From positions 1 through 43,231 of the forward strand of contig NZCS01000031.1 in NCBI GenBank assembly GCA_002688325.1: a stretch of DNA of 43,231 bases, read 5' to 3'. This stretch comes from an archaeon (GTDB lineage: Archaea; Nanobdellota; Nanobdellia; SCGC-AAA011-G17; ARS1178). The notes under the pieces were generated by a model. It was not told the DNA's origin and made no database searches. It saw only the letters and a list, made by a program, of their open reading frames with translations. Positions 32,100 to 40,479 of the stretch are shown here, in pieces (position 1 is the stretch's first letter; each line of letters begins with the position of its first letter). Made by a program: the position numbers and the translations under genes.

Positions 32100-33310
32100 T
32101 TTTAGATTATTTTAAGTTAGCTTTCAAGAATCTTAGGGCTAGAAAACTAAGATCTTGGCTAACTATGCTTGGAATATTCATAGGAATTGCTGCAGTTGTA
32201 TCTCTAATATCTTTAGGACAAGGATTACAAGATTATATTGCAGAAGAATTTGAACAGCTAGGCTCAGATAAAATAATCATACAACCAAAAACTTTAGGAC
32301 CACCAGGTTCTGCTACAAGTGAATCTTTAATTCTAACAAGTAAAGACTTAGATATCGTTAAAGATGTTAGGGGAGTTAAATGGGCAGTAGGTTTCTTAGT
32401 AAAACAAGGACAAGCAACATTCAGAGATGAACTTGGAATAGGTTTTGCATCAGGTTCAAGTTATAAAGATGAAAAATTTTTGAATGAATTAGACTTTTTC
32501 AAAATTATAGAAGGAAGACAATTAAAAAAAGGAGATAAATTCAAGGTTGTTGTTGGTTATAATCACGCTTATGATGATATATGGGAAAAACCAGTCAAAA
32601 TTGGAAACACAATTCAAATAGAAAATCAAGATTTTAAAGTAATAGGTATAGTTGAAAAAATAGGAAATCCAATTGATGATGCTATCTTACACATTCCAAA
32701 AGAAACTTTAAGAGAATTATTAGATGTAAAAGATGAAGAAAGTCAAATCTTAGTAAGAACTGAAAAAGGGTTCAATCCAGAAGAAGTAGCAGATTCAATT
32801 GAAAGAAAATTAAGAAGATCAAGAGGAGAAAAAGAAGATCAAGAAACATTCAATGTTCAAACATCTTCAGAATTATTAAATTCATTTCAAACAATTTTTG
32901 CAGTAGTTCAAGGAATCTTAGTTGGAATAGCAGCTATTTCATTATTAGTTGGAGGGGTAGGAATAATGAATACAATGTATACTGCTGTTTTAGAAAGGAC
33001 AAAAGAAATAGGTATCATGAAAGCTATCGGAGCTAAAAACTCAGATGTTTTATTATTATTCTTATTAGAATCAGGAATCTTAGGTTTAGTTGGTGGAATA
33101 ATTGGTGTTTTTATAGGGATAGGTCTAAGTAAAACAGTAGAAATAATAGCAGCACAAGCTTTAGGATCTCCATTAATACAAGCATCATTCCCTATATCAT
33201 TACTAATAGGGGCTTTAGCATTCTCATTCATAACAGGTTCTCTTTCAGGAGTATTCCCAGCAATTCAAGCTTCTAAATTAAAACCAGTAGATGCTTTAAG
33301 ACATGAATAA
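32096..33310 (+). CDS. MacB/FtsX-type ABC transporter permease
   Basis: 404 residues. First helix at about 20-45 (KLRSWLTMLGIFIGIAAVVSLISLGQGL), a large outside domain (MacB-PCD type, 50-270), then three C-terminal helices with the FtsX motifs GILVGIAAISLLVGGVGIMNTMYTAVLERTKEIGIMKAIGAK and GVFPAIQASKLKPVDALRHE. It forms the membrane part of the ABC system with the ATPase at 29870. The probable function is envelope transport or mechanical signalling to an outside partner, here the CARDB-like anchored protein. Confidence 0.93.
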   Translation: MILDYFKLAFKNLRARKLRSWLTMLGIFIGIAAVVSLISLGQGLQDYIAEEFEQLGSDKIIIQPKTLGPPGSATSESLILTSKDLDIVKDVRGVKWAVGFLVKQGQATFRDELGIGFASGSSYKDEKFLNELDFFKIIEGRQLKKGDKFKVVVGYNHAYDDIWEKPVKIGNTIQIENQDFKVIGIVEKIGNPIDDAILHIPKETLRELLDVKDEESQILVRTEKGFNPEEVADSIERKLRRSRGEKEDQETFNVQTSSELLNSFQTIFAVVQGILVGIAAISLLVGGVGIMNTMYTAVLERTKEIGIMKAIGAKNSDVLLLFLLESGILGLVGGIIGVFIGIGLSKTVEIIAAQALGSPLIQASFPISLLIGALAFSFITGSLSGVFPAIQASKLKPVDALRHE

Positions 33311-33341
33311 CTTTTTATACTTCTTTTTATTATTATAACAT

Positions 33342-33869
33342 ATGGAAGAATTACAAGAATTTGAAGAAGAACCATCTATTCTAAAAAAAGTATTACTAAT
33401 CATAGCATCAATCATAGTAGTATCATTATTATTATTTTACTTCTTAGTATCACCACAAGCAAAAAATGTTCTTTATGGTTTCATAGAAAGTTCTAAATTA
33501 GAAAATCAAACATTACAGATAGATAAAATCACAAAAATAATTTTCAATAATGAATCTTTAACCGTTTTAAATAATTTATATGATCAAAATTTAGATAAAG
33601 AATTTAAAGTATGTCTAAAAGGAACTAAAACAAACAACATATATTACATACAAGAAACAATACAACCAAAAACATTCTTACAAGAATTTAACAGAGTAAT
33701 ATCAGAACCATGCTCAAAAGATTTCTTAGTTTCCCTACACACTCATCCACTAAAACATTGCTTACCATCTCAGATAGATATAAAAAACTTTCAAAACTTT
33801 AAAAGAAAAAATTCAGATGCTTTACTAGCTATCATGTGTGAAAAAGACAGATTTAATATTTATATTTAA
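33342..33869 (+). CDS. Membrane-anchored JAMM/MPN metalloprotease-like protein
   Basis: 175 residues. One N-terminal helix (14-36, VLLIIASIIVVSLLLFYFLVS), then a domain on the outer side of the membrane. The domain holds the JAMM signature H133-T-H135-P136 and S143-x-x-D146, plus upstream glutamates (near 105) that could be the catalytic Glu. JAMM enzymes hydrolyse isopeptide or peptide bonds with Zn2+. Being outside the cell suggests a role on surface peptides rather than ubiquitin-like proteins. A downstream partner is not obvious; the ABC permease gene ends 31 bases upstream. Confidence 0.8.
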   Translation: MEELQEFEEEPSILKKVLLIIASIIVVSLLLFYFLVSPQAKNVLYGFIESSKLENQTLQIDKITKIIFNNESLTVLNNLYDQNLDKEFKVCLKGTKTNNIYYIQETIQPKTFLQEFNRVISEPCSKDFLVSLHTHPLKHCLPSQIDIKNFQNFKRKNSDALLAIMCEKDRFNIYI

Positions 33870-33928
33870 AATGAATTAACCATTTTAAAATAGAAATACT
33901 TATAAACAACCTATATTTCCCTTTTCCC

Positions 33929-34753
33929 ATGTCATTAACAGAACAATTAAACAAAGGTTATGAATTACCAATAAAACCCTATACAGGACCAATACCTTTA
34001 ACAATACCAGCTATTAAATTAGATGGAAGAACTCCGGCAGATGGAGATTATATTCTTAAAAAAAGATTAGAAGCATTACACTCACAAGATAAAGAAAGAA
34101 TAACTACATGGTGCAATCATTACTTTGACACACCAGATTTAATAGCAACTTTAGAAGATGAAGTAAAATTTCAACCAAACTCACCATTCTTAATAGGAAT
34201 TCAAGGTATTGTGGATAATCAAGTTGTTATAGATGCAGAAGTTTTAGCACAAGGAGTAACTGATATTGATTTATTTGGTGAACCAACATCCACACAAGCA
34301 ACATATTCAAAAGATGGACAAGAAACACAACATACTGTAGGAAATGTAATCTTATTATCTTACAATGGAATTTCAATTTCCTTAACACCAGAACAATTCC
34401 AAGCAATAAAAACAGAATCTTTCAAAAGACCAGAAAATACTAATAGAGATTTACCATTAGATCAAATAATTGAAGGAGATCAAGTAATTCATCCTATATG
34501 GTCTCAATATGATCCAGAAACAATTCTTCCTTTAACAGAAGCAATCTTTGCTTTTGCTAAAACAGAGTATGGTTTTGATACAAATATGGGATTATGGTTA
34601 CCTGAAGAAACAGATCCTGCAGAACTTCGTGCTGCTTGCCTGGGTAGGCTTGGCGTTAGTTCTTGGCTTGGTGGTAATGTTCATCTTGGCGTTGGCTATG
34701 CGTGCTTGCTTGGGGTAGCAAATGTCGCCGAAGGCGACGCAAAAAAAATTTGA
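33929..34753 (+). CDS. Unknown protein whose C-terminus is replaced by a GC-rich insertion
   Basis: 274 residues as now read. The first 230 (MSLTEQLNKGYELPIKPYTGPIPL through GLWLPEETDP) are soluble, unrecognised and AT-rich like the window. The last 45 residues (AELRAACLGRLGVSSWLGG onward) come from a 55% GC stretch and look like non-native sequence rich in Leu/Gly/Val. A plausible natural C-terminus, FEPYTEAIQSMTNEQPF and ending LLAKNPE, lies in another frame just downstream. So the ORF is most likely a gene interrupted or frameshifted by the insertion. Confidence 0.6.
   Translation: MSLTEQLNKGYELPIKPYTGPIPLTIPAIKLDGRTPADGDYILKKRLEALHSQDKERITTWCNHYFDTPDLIATLEDEVKFQPNSPFLIGIQGIVDNQVVIDAEVLAQGVTDIDLFGEPTSTQATYSKDGQETQHTVGNVILLSYNGISISLTPEQFQAIKTESFKRPENTNRDLPLDQIIEGDQVIHPIWSQYDPETILPLTEAIFAFAKTEYGFDTNMGLWLPEETDPAELRAACLGRLGVSSWLGGNVHLGVGYACLLGVANVAEGDAKKI
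34617..34743. mobile_element. GC-rich (55%) island inside the 33929 gene
   Basis: From 34621 to 34740, 66 of 120 bases are G or C, against about 28% around it. It contains repeated CTTGG/TTGGC words, a hairpin GCCT-GGGT-AGGC near 34638, and at its right end a perfect stem GTCGCC-GAA-GGCGAC (34724-34738) followed by a run of eight A. Its length must be 1 modulo 3 to explain the frame change. The boundaries are approximate and no target duplication is evident. Its nature (mobile element, repeat or assembly chimera) is open. Confidence 0.45.
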
Positions 34754-34853
34754 ACCCTACACAGAAGCAATACAATCAATGACGAATGAACAACCATTTA
34801 TCACAACACCAGATGGAAGAACTTATGCTTTATTAGCAAAAAATCCAGAATAA
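34746..34853 (+). pseudogene. Detached C-terminal coding fragment of the 33929 gene
   Basis: Read in the frame ending with TAA at 34851-34853, this gives KFEPYTEAIQSMTNEQPF, then ITTPDGRTYALLAKNPE. It has normal protein composition and codon use for this genome and no start of its own. It is best explained as the original C-terminus, thrown out of frame by the insertion or by the A8 run. Confidence 0.55.
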
Positions 34854-34858
34854 TTTAA

Positions 34859-37003
34859 TCACTTATATTTCTTCATCAACAAAGAATTTGTAACTACACT
34901 TACACTACTAAAAGCCATTGCACCACCAGCAATTATTGGATTTAACAACCAACCAGTAAACGGATACAAAACTCCAGCAGCTATAGGAATCCCAATACTA
35001 TTATAGAAAAACGCCCAAAATAAATTTTGTTTAATCTTCTTCATAACATACTCACTTAATTCAATCGCACCAACAACATCTCTCAAATCTTCTTTAATCA
35101 ATACAACATCTCCAGCTTCAATAGCAATATCTGTTCCTGAACCAATAGCAATACCAACATCTGCCTGAGTCAAAGCAGGAGCATCATTAATCCCATCTCC
35201 AACCATTCCAACTTTCAAATCTTTTTGTAATTTCTTAACCTCTTTACTTTTTTCTCCAGGTAAAACTTCTGATAATACATTCTTAATCCCAACTTTCTTA
35301 GCAATAGCTTCACCAGTTATTTTATTATCTCCAGTCATCATTATAACATCCTTACCTAATTCTTGTAATTTTTCAACAGCACGTTTAGAAAATTTCTTTA
35401 AAGTATCAGCAACAGCAATCAAACCAACCATTTCTCCATCAACAGCAACAATCATAACTGTCTTCCCTTCTTTCTCTAACTTCTCAATTTTTTTATCATC
35501 AAATTCAATTTTCTTATCTTCCATTAATTTTCTATTACCAACAACAACTTTCTTACCTTTATACAAACCTTCAACACCCATCCCAGTTATACTTTTAAAT
35601 TTTTCAACTTCACCTAACTTACCTTTATATTTCTTAACTATAGCTTCACCTAAAACATGTTCAGATTTTTTCTCAACAGCAGCAGCATATTCTAAAACAT
35701 CACCAACAACATCAGTAACTTCTGGTTCACCTTTAGTTAAAGTTCCAGTCTTATCAAAAACAATTACATCTAATTCATGAATTTTTTGTAAACTTTCAGC
35801 ACTCTTAAACAATATTCCTTTCTTAGCTCCAATACCAGTCCCAACCATTATTGCAGTAGGAGTAGCCAAACCCAAAGCACAAGGACATGCAATTATTACT
35901 ACAGCAACAAACACAGTTAAAGCAAAACCAACACCTCCAACAAGATACCAAACAACAAAACTAATTAATCCAATTAACAACACTATAGGAACAAAATAAC
36001 TAGATACAACATCAGCTAATTTCTGAATAGGAGCTTTACTTCCTTGGGCTTCTTCAACTAATTTAACTATTTGACTCAAAACAGTATCCTTACCTATTTT
36101 AGTAGCTTTAAAATTAAAACTACCAGTTTTATTAATAGTACTTCCAATAACTTCATCATCTTTTTTCTTTTCAACAGGCATACTTTCACCAGAAATCATA
36201 CTTTCATCAACAAAAGAATGTCCACTAACTATTACACCATCAACAGGTATTTTTTCACCAGGCTTAACAACAACTACATCCCCAACTTTTACATCTTCAA
36301 TATTAATCTTAACTTCTTCATCATTTCTAACAACAATAGCAGTTTTAACTTGCAAACCCATTAATTTTTTAATAGCTTCAGAAGTTTTTCCTTTAGCAAC
36401 AGATTCTAAATATCTTCCTAATAAAATAAAAGCAATTAATATTCCTGCAGTTTCATAATACAACTGATGATTTCCATAACCACTTCTACCTAACCAAATC
36501 ATGATACTAACAAACAAACTATACACATAAGCACTTCCTGTACCAATAGCAACTAAAGTATCCATTGTGGCTGATTTACTTTTTATAACAGCACTAAAAC
36601 CTCTTGTATAAAATTGATAACCAACTAAGATTATAGGAGTTGTTAATAAAAATTGCACTAAAGCTAAATTTTTCTCAAATATTTCTGGAATTCCTAAACC
36701 AACATGAGGACCCATTGCAAAATACAATAAAGGAATACTAAGAATTATAGCAACGATAAATTTAAATTTTCCTTCTTTAACTTCTTTTTCTCTTGCATCT
36801 TTCTCACCATCTTTAATAATTCCATAACCAATACTTTTTATCACTTCTATTATTTTACTTTCAGAAAATTTTCCTTCAACTTCAGCACTTTCAGTACCAA
36901 AGTTAACACTAGCTTTAACACCTTTAATTTCATTTAAACTTTTTTCAATACTAGCTGCACAAGATGCACAATGCATTCCAGATATTTTAATAATTTTCTT
37001 CAT
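34859..37003 (-). CDS. copA: Copper-type P1B ATPase (CopA-like)
   Basis: 714 residues. One N-terminal HMA domain with MHCASC (C12, C15), an eight-helix membrane part with ion motif CPC (373-375), actuator SGES (271-274), phosphorylation site DKTGT (417-421) and GDGIND hinge. This is the Cu+ export type. The usual HP dipeptide of the nucleotide-binding domain reads HV here (SEHVLGE, 447-453). It pumps Cu+ (or Ag+) out of the cytoplasm. It is the last gene of a metal operon with the DUF2318-like protein, a 41-residue Cys peptide, an HMA membrane protein, a ferredoxin-type protein and a membrane regulator. Confidence 0.95.
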   Translation of the reverse strand: MKKIIKISGMHCASCAASIEKSLNEIKGVKASVNFGTESAEVEGKFSESKIIEVIKSIGYGIIKDGEKDAREKEVKEGKFKFIVAIILSIPLLYFAMGPHVGLGIPEIFEKNLALVQFLLTTPIILVGYQFYTRGFSAVIKSKSATMDTLVAIGTGSAYVYSLFVSIMIWLGRSGYGNHQLYYETAGILIAFILLGRYLESVAKGKTSEAIKKLMGLQVKTAIVVRNDEEVKINIEDVKVGDVVVVKPGEKIPVDGVIVSGHSFVDESMISGESMPVEKKKDDEVIGSTINKTGSFNFKATKIGKDTVLSQIVKLVEEAQGSKAPIQKLADVVSSYFVPIVLLIGLISFVVWYLVGGVGFALTVFVAVVIIACPCALGLATPTAIMVGTGIGAKKGILFKSAESLQKIHELDVIVFDKTGTLTKGEPEVTDVVGDVLEYAAAVEKKSEHVLGEAIVKKYKGKLGEVEKFKSITGMGVEGLYKGKKVVVGNRKLMEDKKIEFDDKKIEKLEKEGKTVMIVAVDGEMVGLIAVADTLKKFSKRAVEKLQELGKDVIMMTGDNKITGEAIAKKVGIKNVLSEVLPGEKSKEVKKLQKDLKVGMVGDGINDAPALTQADVGIAIGSGTDIAIEAGDVVLIKEDLRDVVGAIELSEYVMKKIKQNLFWAFFYNSIGIPIAAGVLYPFTGWLLNPIIAGGAMAFSSVSVVTNSLLMKKYK

Positions 37004-37035
37004 TTTTAATATAAAAACAACAATAATATAAAAAA

Positions 37036-37467
37036 TTACTTAAATCTATACCTACCTTTCTCCAAATCAGACTCTTTAATCACTAATTTATCTCCTTTTA
37101 CTTCACTAGGTAAGTAACCTGGCCAACATCCACCACCAGCTTTATTTTTAGTACCTAAACCACTTATTGCATATTTATTACCACAATTATTACATACCAT
37201 AAAATCTCCCTCTTGACTATATCCTTTTTTACTTCTGTAACAAACATCACACGCATCAAAAGCAGTTTTTACATCATCTCCATCTCTAATAGCAAAAAAT
37301 TTAACTGTTACACCTTTAATTTCTTCTTCAAACCATTTAGCTTCTTCTGTTATTTCATCTAAATCAATTTCTACTTCCTCACTTCCAAATGCTCCAAAAC
37401 CTTTAGTAAAAACCCCAACACTTAACAAAACCAATACAAATATTCCAATAAACCATATCTTTTTCAT
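37036..37467 (-). CDS. Membrane-anchored DUF2318-type metal/iron-sulfur protein
   Basis: 143 residues from ATG 37467; the frame continues five codons up to another ATG, but GGAGG lies just ahead of 37467. One N-terminal helix ([17 protein letters not shown]), then an outside domain with [47 protein letters not shown], the CxxC..CxxC..GGCWP arrangement of the DUF2318 family found with metal-uptake and cupredoxin systems. It is translationally coupled to the 41-residue gene (ATGA overlap). It could bind Cu or Fe outside the membrane ahead of CopA; this is inference. Confidence 0.87.
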   Translation of the reverse strand: MKKIWFIGIFVLVLLSVGVFTKGFGAFGSEEVEIDLDEITEEAKWFEEEIKGVTVKFFAIRDGDDVKTAFDACDVCYRSKKGYSQEGDFMVCNNCGNKYAISGLGTKNKAGGGCWPGYLPSEVKGDKLVIKESDLEKGRYRFK

Positions 37468-37589
37468 TTTAAACCTCCACATTTACAATCATCTATATGT
37501 CCACTACAACATCTTTCCTTATTATCCAAAATTTCATTTTCTACTTTTAAATTTTTATATGCTTTGTACATTAATACTAAATCATTCAT
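37464..37589 (-). CDS. Tiny cysteine-rich protein (41 residues) in the metal operon
   Basis: Reads MNDLVLMYKAYKNLKVENEI then [21 protein letters not shown], with C27, C28, H31, C35 and C37 near the C-terminus. A longer upstream frame exists but would overlap the HMA gene in another frame. GGAGG just ahead of ATG 37589 lies inside the HMA gene's last codons and sets this start. The Cys/His cluster fits a small metal carrier or chaperone for the neighbouring copper system. The stop overlaps the next ATG (ATGA). Confidence 0.65.
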   Translation of the reverse strand: MNDLVLMYKAYKNLKVENEILDNKERCCSGHIDDCKCGGLK

Positions 37590-37590
37590 C

Positions 37591-38472
37591 TTAACCTCCA
37601 CAGCCACAAGCACTTGTTCCACTACAACTAGTACCTCCACAACTGCTACAAGTTGCTCCTTCTTGTGCAACTTCATTACTTCCTAAAGTTCCACTTTCTG
37701 AAATTTCACCTTCCAACACAGTTGCTTTATACGTCTCAAATACTTCTAATGCTAATATTTCTTCTTCTGTTGTCTTACTTGAATCATACTCGACATCAAA
37801 TACATTAGGAAAACTAAATCTTACATTCCCAACACCATCTATTGTTTTCAACTCTTCTGTTATCAAAGGAGCATGTCCAGGACAAGGAATCTTAACTTTT
37901 AATTTCAACCCACCATCCAAACCAACAACAGCACCAGTAGGCATTGCAGAAACATTAGCTAACAAAGGAAAAATAAACATAAATAAAACTAAATTTATTC
38001 CAATTGTTGAACCATACATTCCAGTTAAGTACTTCCATTTCTTCTTCATACCCTTAAAACTCAACAAACCATTCTTTCTTAAATAAATTCCAGAAGATAT
38101 TGTAGCAAACAATAAAGATATTGCAATTAAAACATGAAAGAAATACCATTTCATTAACAAAGGTTTAAAAAACTGCATTAAAAAAGTAACTCCTAAAATA
38201 GAACCAATAATAAAAGCAATACATCCTATATGGGGAATTATTCCATACATTAAACCAGTTAAAATTGTTTTTTTCTTTCCATCAGTAGAATAACCAAGAT
38301 CATTAATTTTCTCTTTTATTTTTTCTAAATCACCTTCATAATCAACAATAACTTTATCCTCAGTTAAATCTACTTTTACGTCTTCAACCCCTTCTAATAA
38401 ACTTAATTCATTCTCAATTTTTTCAACACAACTTTTACAAGTCATACCTTTAACATTTATTTCTTCTTTCAT
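37591..38472 (-). CDS. HMA-domain membrane protein with cysteine-rich tail
   Basis: 293 residues. N-terminal HMA domain with MTCKSC (C12, C15), four to five membrane helices (about 78-185), a second HMA-like fold (LKVKIPCPGHAPLITEELKTIDGVGNVRFSF) with CPGH instead of CxxC, and a C-terminal tail rich in Cys and Gly (CSSCGGTSCSGTSACGCGG). It looks like a membrane metal carrier that may hand Cu to CopA. A leaderless start is supported by TATA CTTTATAAAG at 38494-38503, 26 bases upstream, with a perfect palindrome just beyond. Confidence 0.82.
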   Translation of the reverse strand: MKEEINVKGMTCKSCVEKIENELSLLEGVEDVKVDLTEDKVIVDYEGDLEKIKEKINDLGYSTDGKKKTILTGLMYGIIPHIGCIAFIIGSILGVTFLMQFFKPLLMKWYFFHVLIAISLLFATISSGIYLRKNGLLSFKGMKKKWKYLTGMYGSTIGINLVLFMFIFPLLANVSAMPTGAVVGLDGGLKLKVKIPCPGHAPLITEELKTIDGVGNVRFSFPNVFDVEYDSSKTTEEEILALEVFETYKATVLEGEISESGTLGSNEVAQEGATCSSCGGTSCSGTSACGCGG

Positions 38473-38493
38473 ACAATTTACAAAAATGAAACA

Positions 38494-38503
38494 CTTTATA
38501 AAG
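38494..38503 (-). promoter_or_regulatory. TATA box of the HMA membrane-protein gene
   Basis: CTTTATAAAG, about 26 bases before ATG 38472, the spacing expected for a leaderless archaeal transcript. This gives the copper export genes an internal promoter inside the operon. Confidence 0.6.
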
Positions 38504-38509
38504 AAATAT

Positions 38510-38525
38510 GTGAAACTAGTTTCAC
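38510..38525. promoter_or_regulatory. Perfect 16-bp palindrome GTGAAACTAGTTTCAC, candidate operator
   Basis: Reads the same on both strands and ends at the stop of the ferredoxin gene, 6 bases from the TATA box of the HMA gene. A TGAAAC half-copy lies again near 38487, on the other side of the TATA box. A dimeric regulator such as the winged-helix protein at 39322-39783 is a natural candidate to bind it. Confidence 0.55.
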
Positions 38526-39325
38526 TGCTTATTACCTTGCACAGTTACAATCTCTGTTTTTACTTCAATATCCTTTCCAGACTTCTTAACAGCCTCTTCA
38601 GCAATACTTTGTAAACCAAAACAACAAGGAACTTCCATAGTAACCACAGTTACACTTTTTACATTACACTCTTTTATTATACTTCCTAACCTATCACTAT
38701 AATCACTAACTTCATCTAATTTTGGACAAGCAATAACTAAAGACTTACCTTTCAAAAAATCACTATGAAAATTTCCATAAGCAAAAGGAACACAATCTGC
38801 TGCTATTAACAAATCTGAATCCTCAAAATAAGGAGCAGGACCAACTAAATGTAATTGAACAGGCCATTGCTTTAATTCTGATTCTTGTTTTTTTATCTCA
38901 GAACTTTCTTTATCTCTAAAATCTTGCACAGCAGTTCCAGGACAACCTTGAAATTCTTTTTCTTCAATTTTTCCAATTGGATTCTCAATTCCATTCTCTT
39001 CTAAATATTCTTCTGCTTCCTTCAAATATTTTTCTTCATTATGTTCTTTCAAATGTTCTAAATGGGCTTTAATAACTTCTTTACCTTGTTTAACAATCCT
39101 TTCCATTACTTTTTTCTCATCATAAGCTTCTGCTTCTCTTTCAACTACCTTAATTGCATCTTGAGGACAAGCACCAATACAAGCACCTAAACCATCACAA
39201 TAAATATCACTAATAACTCTCGCCTTACCGTCTATCATTTGCAAAGCTCCTTCTGGACAATCTGGAATACACAAACCACAACCATCACATTTCTCTTCAT
39301 CAATCTCAACAATTTTTCTTATCAT
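38522..39325 (-). CDS. Ferredoxin-domain iron-sulfur protein in the metal operon
   Basis: 267 residues. Two 4Fe-4S clusters of ferredoxin type at [12 protein letters not shown] (13-24) and [12 protein letters not shown] (about 43-54), then a helical region and a C-terminal domain with further Cys ([19 protein letters not shown]) resembling the ferredoxin-like proteins often found beside metal-stress and hybrid-cluster genes. It is probably an electron donor or a metal-responsive redox protein; the exact reaction is unknown. The start overlaps the stop of the upstream regulator by 4 bases. Confidence 0.85.
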   Translation of the reverse strand: MIRKIVEIDEEKCDGCGLCIPDCPEGALQMIDGKARVISDIYCDGLGACIGACPQDAIKVVEREAEAYDEKKVMERIVKQGKEVIKAHLEHLKEHNEEKYLKEAEEYLEENGIENPIGKIEEKEFQGCPGTAVQDFRDKESSEIKKQESELKQWPVQLHLVGPAPYFEDSDLLIAADCVPFAYGNFHSDFLKGKSLVIACPKLDEVSDYSDRLGSIIKECNVKSVTVVTMEVPCCFGLQSIAEEAVKKSGKDIEVKTEIVTVQGNKQ

Positions 39326-39783
39326 TTTAATATCACCACATTAGTCATCCCTCTTCTTTTTCTCTCTATTAAACCTTTCCCTTCTAACTTATCTAATATT
39401 CTAGTAACTTTAACTTTATTTAATTCTGTTCTTTCAACTAATTCAGATTGAAAAATACTCTCTTCTTTTACAATTTCATCAAAAACTTTTTTATAATCTT
39501 CATCAAAATCTTTCATAATATCTCTATAATCTTTCTTTTCTATCTTAACTTCTTTTTTTCTATCTCCAAAAAATACTAAATACAAACCAATTAAAATAAT
39601 AAAAACCATTATCCCAATACTAATACTTGTTTGAAAACTAATAGTCCCATACATTGGACAACTTGGTCCATGAGTACAAGTTTCTCCAACAATCTCTTTC
39701 AAAGTTTTATTAAAAATATAAATAATAAAACCTACCAAAACAGATATACCAACAATTAATAATCCAACATTTCTGTTATTCAT
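39322..39783 (-). CDS. Membrane-anchored winged-helix regulator with a Cys/His/Met outside loop
   Basis: 153 residues. Two membrane helices (about 6-24 and 54-72) bracket a loop, CTHGPSCPM (C36, H38, C42, M44), that should face outside because the DNA-binding domain must be inside. Residues 90-153 form a winged helix ([44 protein letters not shown]) of MarR/ArsR-like shape. It leads the metal operon. The protein seems able to sense a metal outside and act on DNA inside in one chain. TATA-like TTTATATAG lies about 30 bases upstream. Confidence 0.83.
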   Translation of the reverse strand: MNNRNVGLLIVGISVLVGFIIYIFNKTLKEIVGETCTHGPSCPMYGTISFQTSISIGIMVFIILIGLYLVFFGDRKKEVKIEKKDYRDIMKDFDEDYKKVFDEIVKEESIFQSELVERTELNKVKVTRILDKLEGKGLIERKRRGMTNVVILK

Positions 39784-39851
39784 ATAAATTCTCTTAAAAT
39801 ATATACTATATAAAACTAACCTTTAAATAACTTTTAAACTTCTTTTAAAAA

Positions 39852-40436
39852 ATGAAAAAATTATTGTTCTTATTATTACTATTTATCTCAGGATGTTTTA
39901 CTTCTAATATTGTTCTAGAAGGACCATTCACAGTTGTAAAAGTAACAGATGGAGATACTTTAGATATAACAAATCAAGAAACAATAAGATTATCAGGAAT
40001 TAACACACCAGAAACAGGAGAATGTTATTATCAAGAAGCTAAAGATGCTTTAACAGAACTAACTTTAGATAAAGATATTTTTTTAGAAAAAGACAAAACC
40101 AACAGAGGAAAATATGGAAGATTACTAAGATATATTTACATAAATGATTTATTAATAAATTCTTATCTAGTTGAAAATGGATATGCACGTGTTTATGATA
40201 AGTATGCATACGACACAAAAAGATATGAAGAATTAAAAGAAAAAGAAAAAATTGCTATTTCTAAAAATTTAGGAGTTTGGTCTTGTGATAATAAAATTAA
40301 AGATTGTTTATTTGTAGCTTCTAAAAATTCAGATAAATTACACAAACCAGATTCTAAATATATAAAAAGAATAAAACCAGAAAACTTACTTTGTTTTAAA
40401 ACTTTAGAAGAAATACCTGAAAAATATTTGAAATAA
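39852..40436 (+). CDS. Exported staphylococcal-nuclease-like lipoprotein with a zinc-finger-like tail
   Basis: 194 residues. Lipobox LFISGC with C15. The SNase core follows: VTDGDTLDI (D33, D35), RLSGINTPETGE (R46, E54), KYGRLLRYIYI and VENGYARVY. After the fold comes CLFVASKNSDKLHKPDSKYIKRIKPENLLCF, a short metal-binding-like domain of the type (Y/F)VASKNSxxYHxPxCxxA.. often fused to secreted nucleases; here the third ligand Cys reads Asp/Ser. It cleaves DNA or RNA outside the cell and is probably used to scavenge nucleotides, which suits DPANN biology (inference). Confidence 0.85.
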   Translation: MKKLLFLLLLFISGCFTSNIVLEGPFTVVKVTDGDTLDITNQETIRLSGINTPETGECYYQEAKDALTELTLDKDIFLEKDKTNRGKYGRLLRYIYINDLLINSYLVENGYARVYDKYAYDTKRYEELKEKEKIAISKNLGVWSCDNKIKDCLFVASKNSDKLHKPDSKYIKRIKPENLLCFKTLEEIPEKYLK

Positions 40437-40449
40437 CCAAAACTTTTAT

Positions 40450-40479
40450 ATATCAGTTGATATTTATATCACTTGATAT
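40450..40479 (+). promoter_or_regulatory. Twin-palindrome operator of a toxin-antitoxin operon
   Basis: ATATCAGTTGATAT (40450-40463) and ATATCACTTGATAT (40466-40479) are two near-identical palindromes 16 bp apart, the second covering the first two bases of the antitoxin's ATG. A TATA box TTTATATA at 40444-40451 overlaps the first. Binding would block both transcription start and, on DNA, the start region, as expected for autorepression. Confidence 0.75.

Noticed and set aside
32908-33231. 107-residue minus-strand frame in the ABC permease
   Set aside because: Antisense to FtsX helices; no start context or homologous motif.
34738-34749. Simple A8 homopolymer sequencing error as the full explanation for the broken 33929 gene
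   Set aside because: It would restore the reading frame but not explain the 120-bp, 55% GC stretch immediately before it.
36071-36364. 97-residue plus-strand frame inside copA
   Set aside because: Asn/Thr/Phe-rich antisense shadow of a well-supported ATPase gene.
40457-40477. Upstream TTG start for the antitoxin (seven extra codons)
   Set aside because: It lies inside the twin-palindrome operator; ATG 40478 fits the TATA spacing for a leaderless mRNA.
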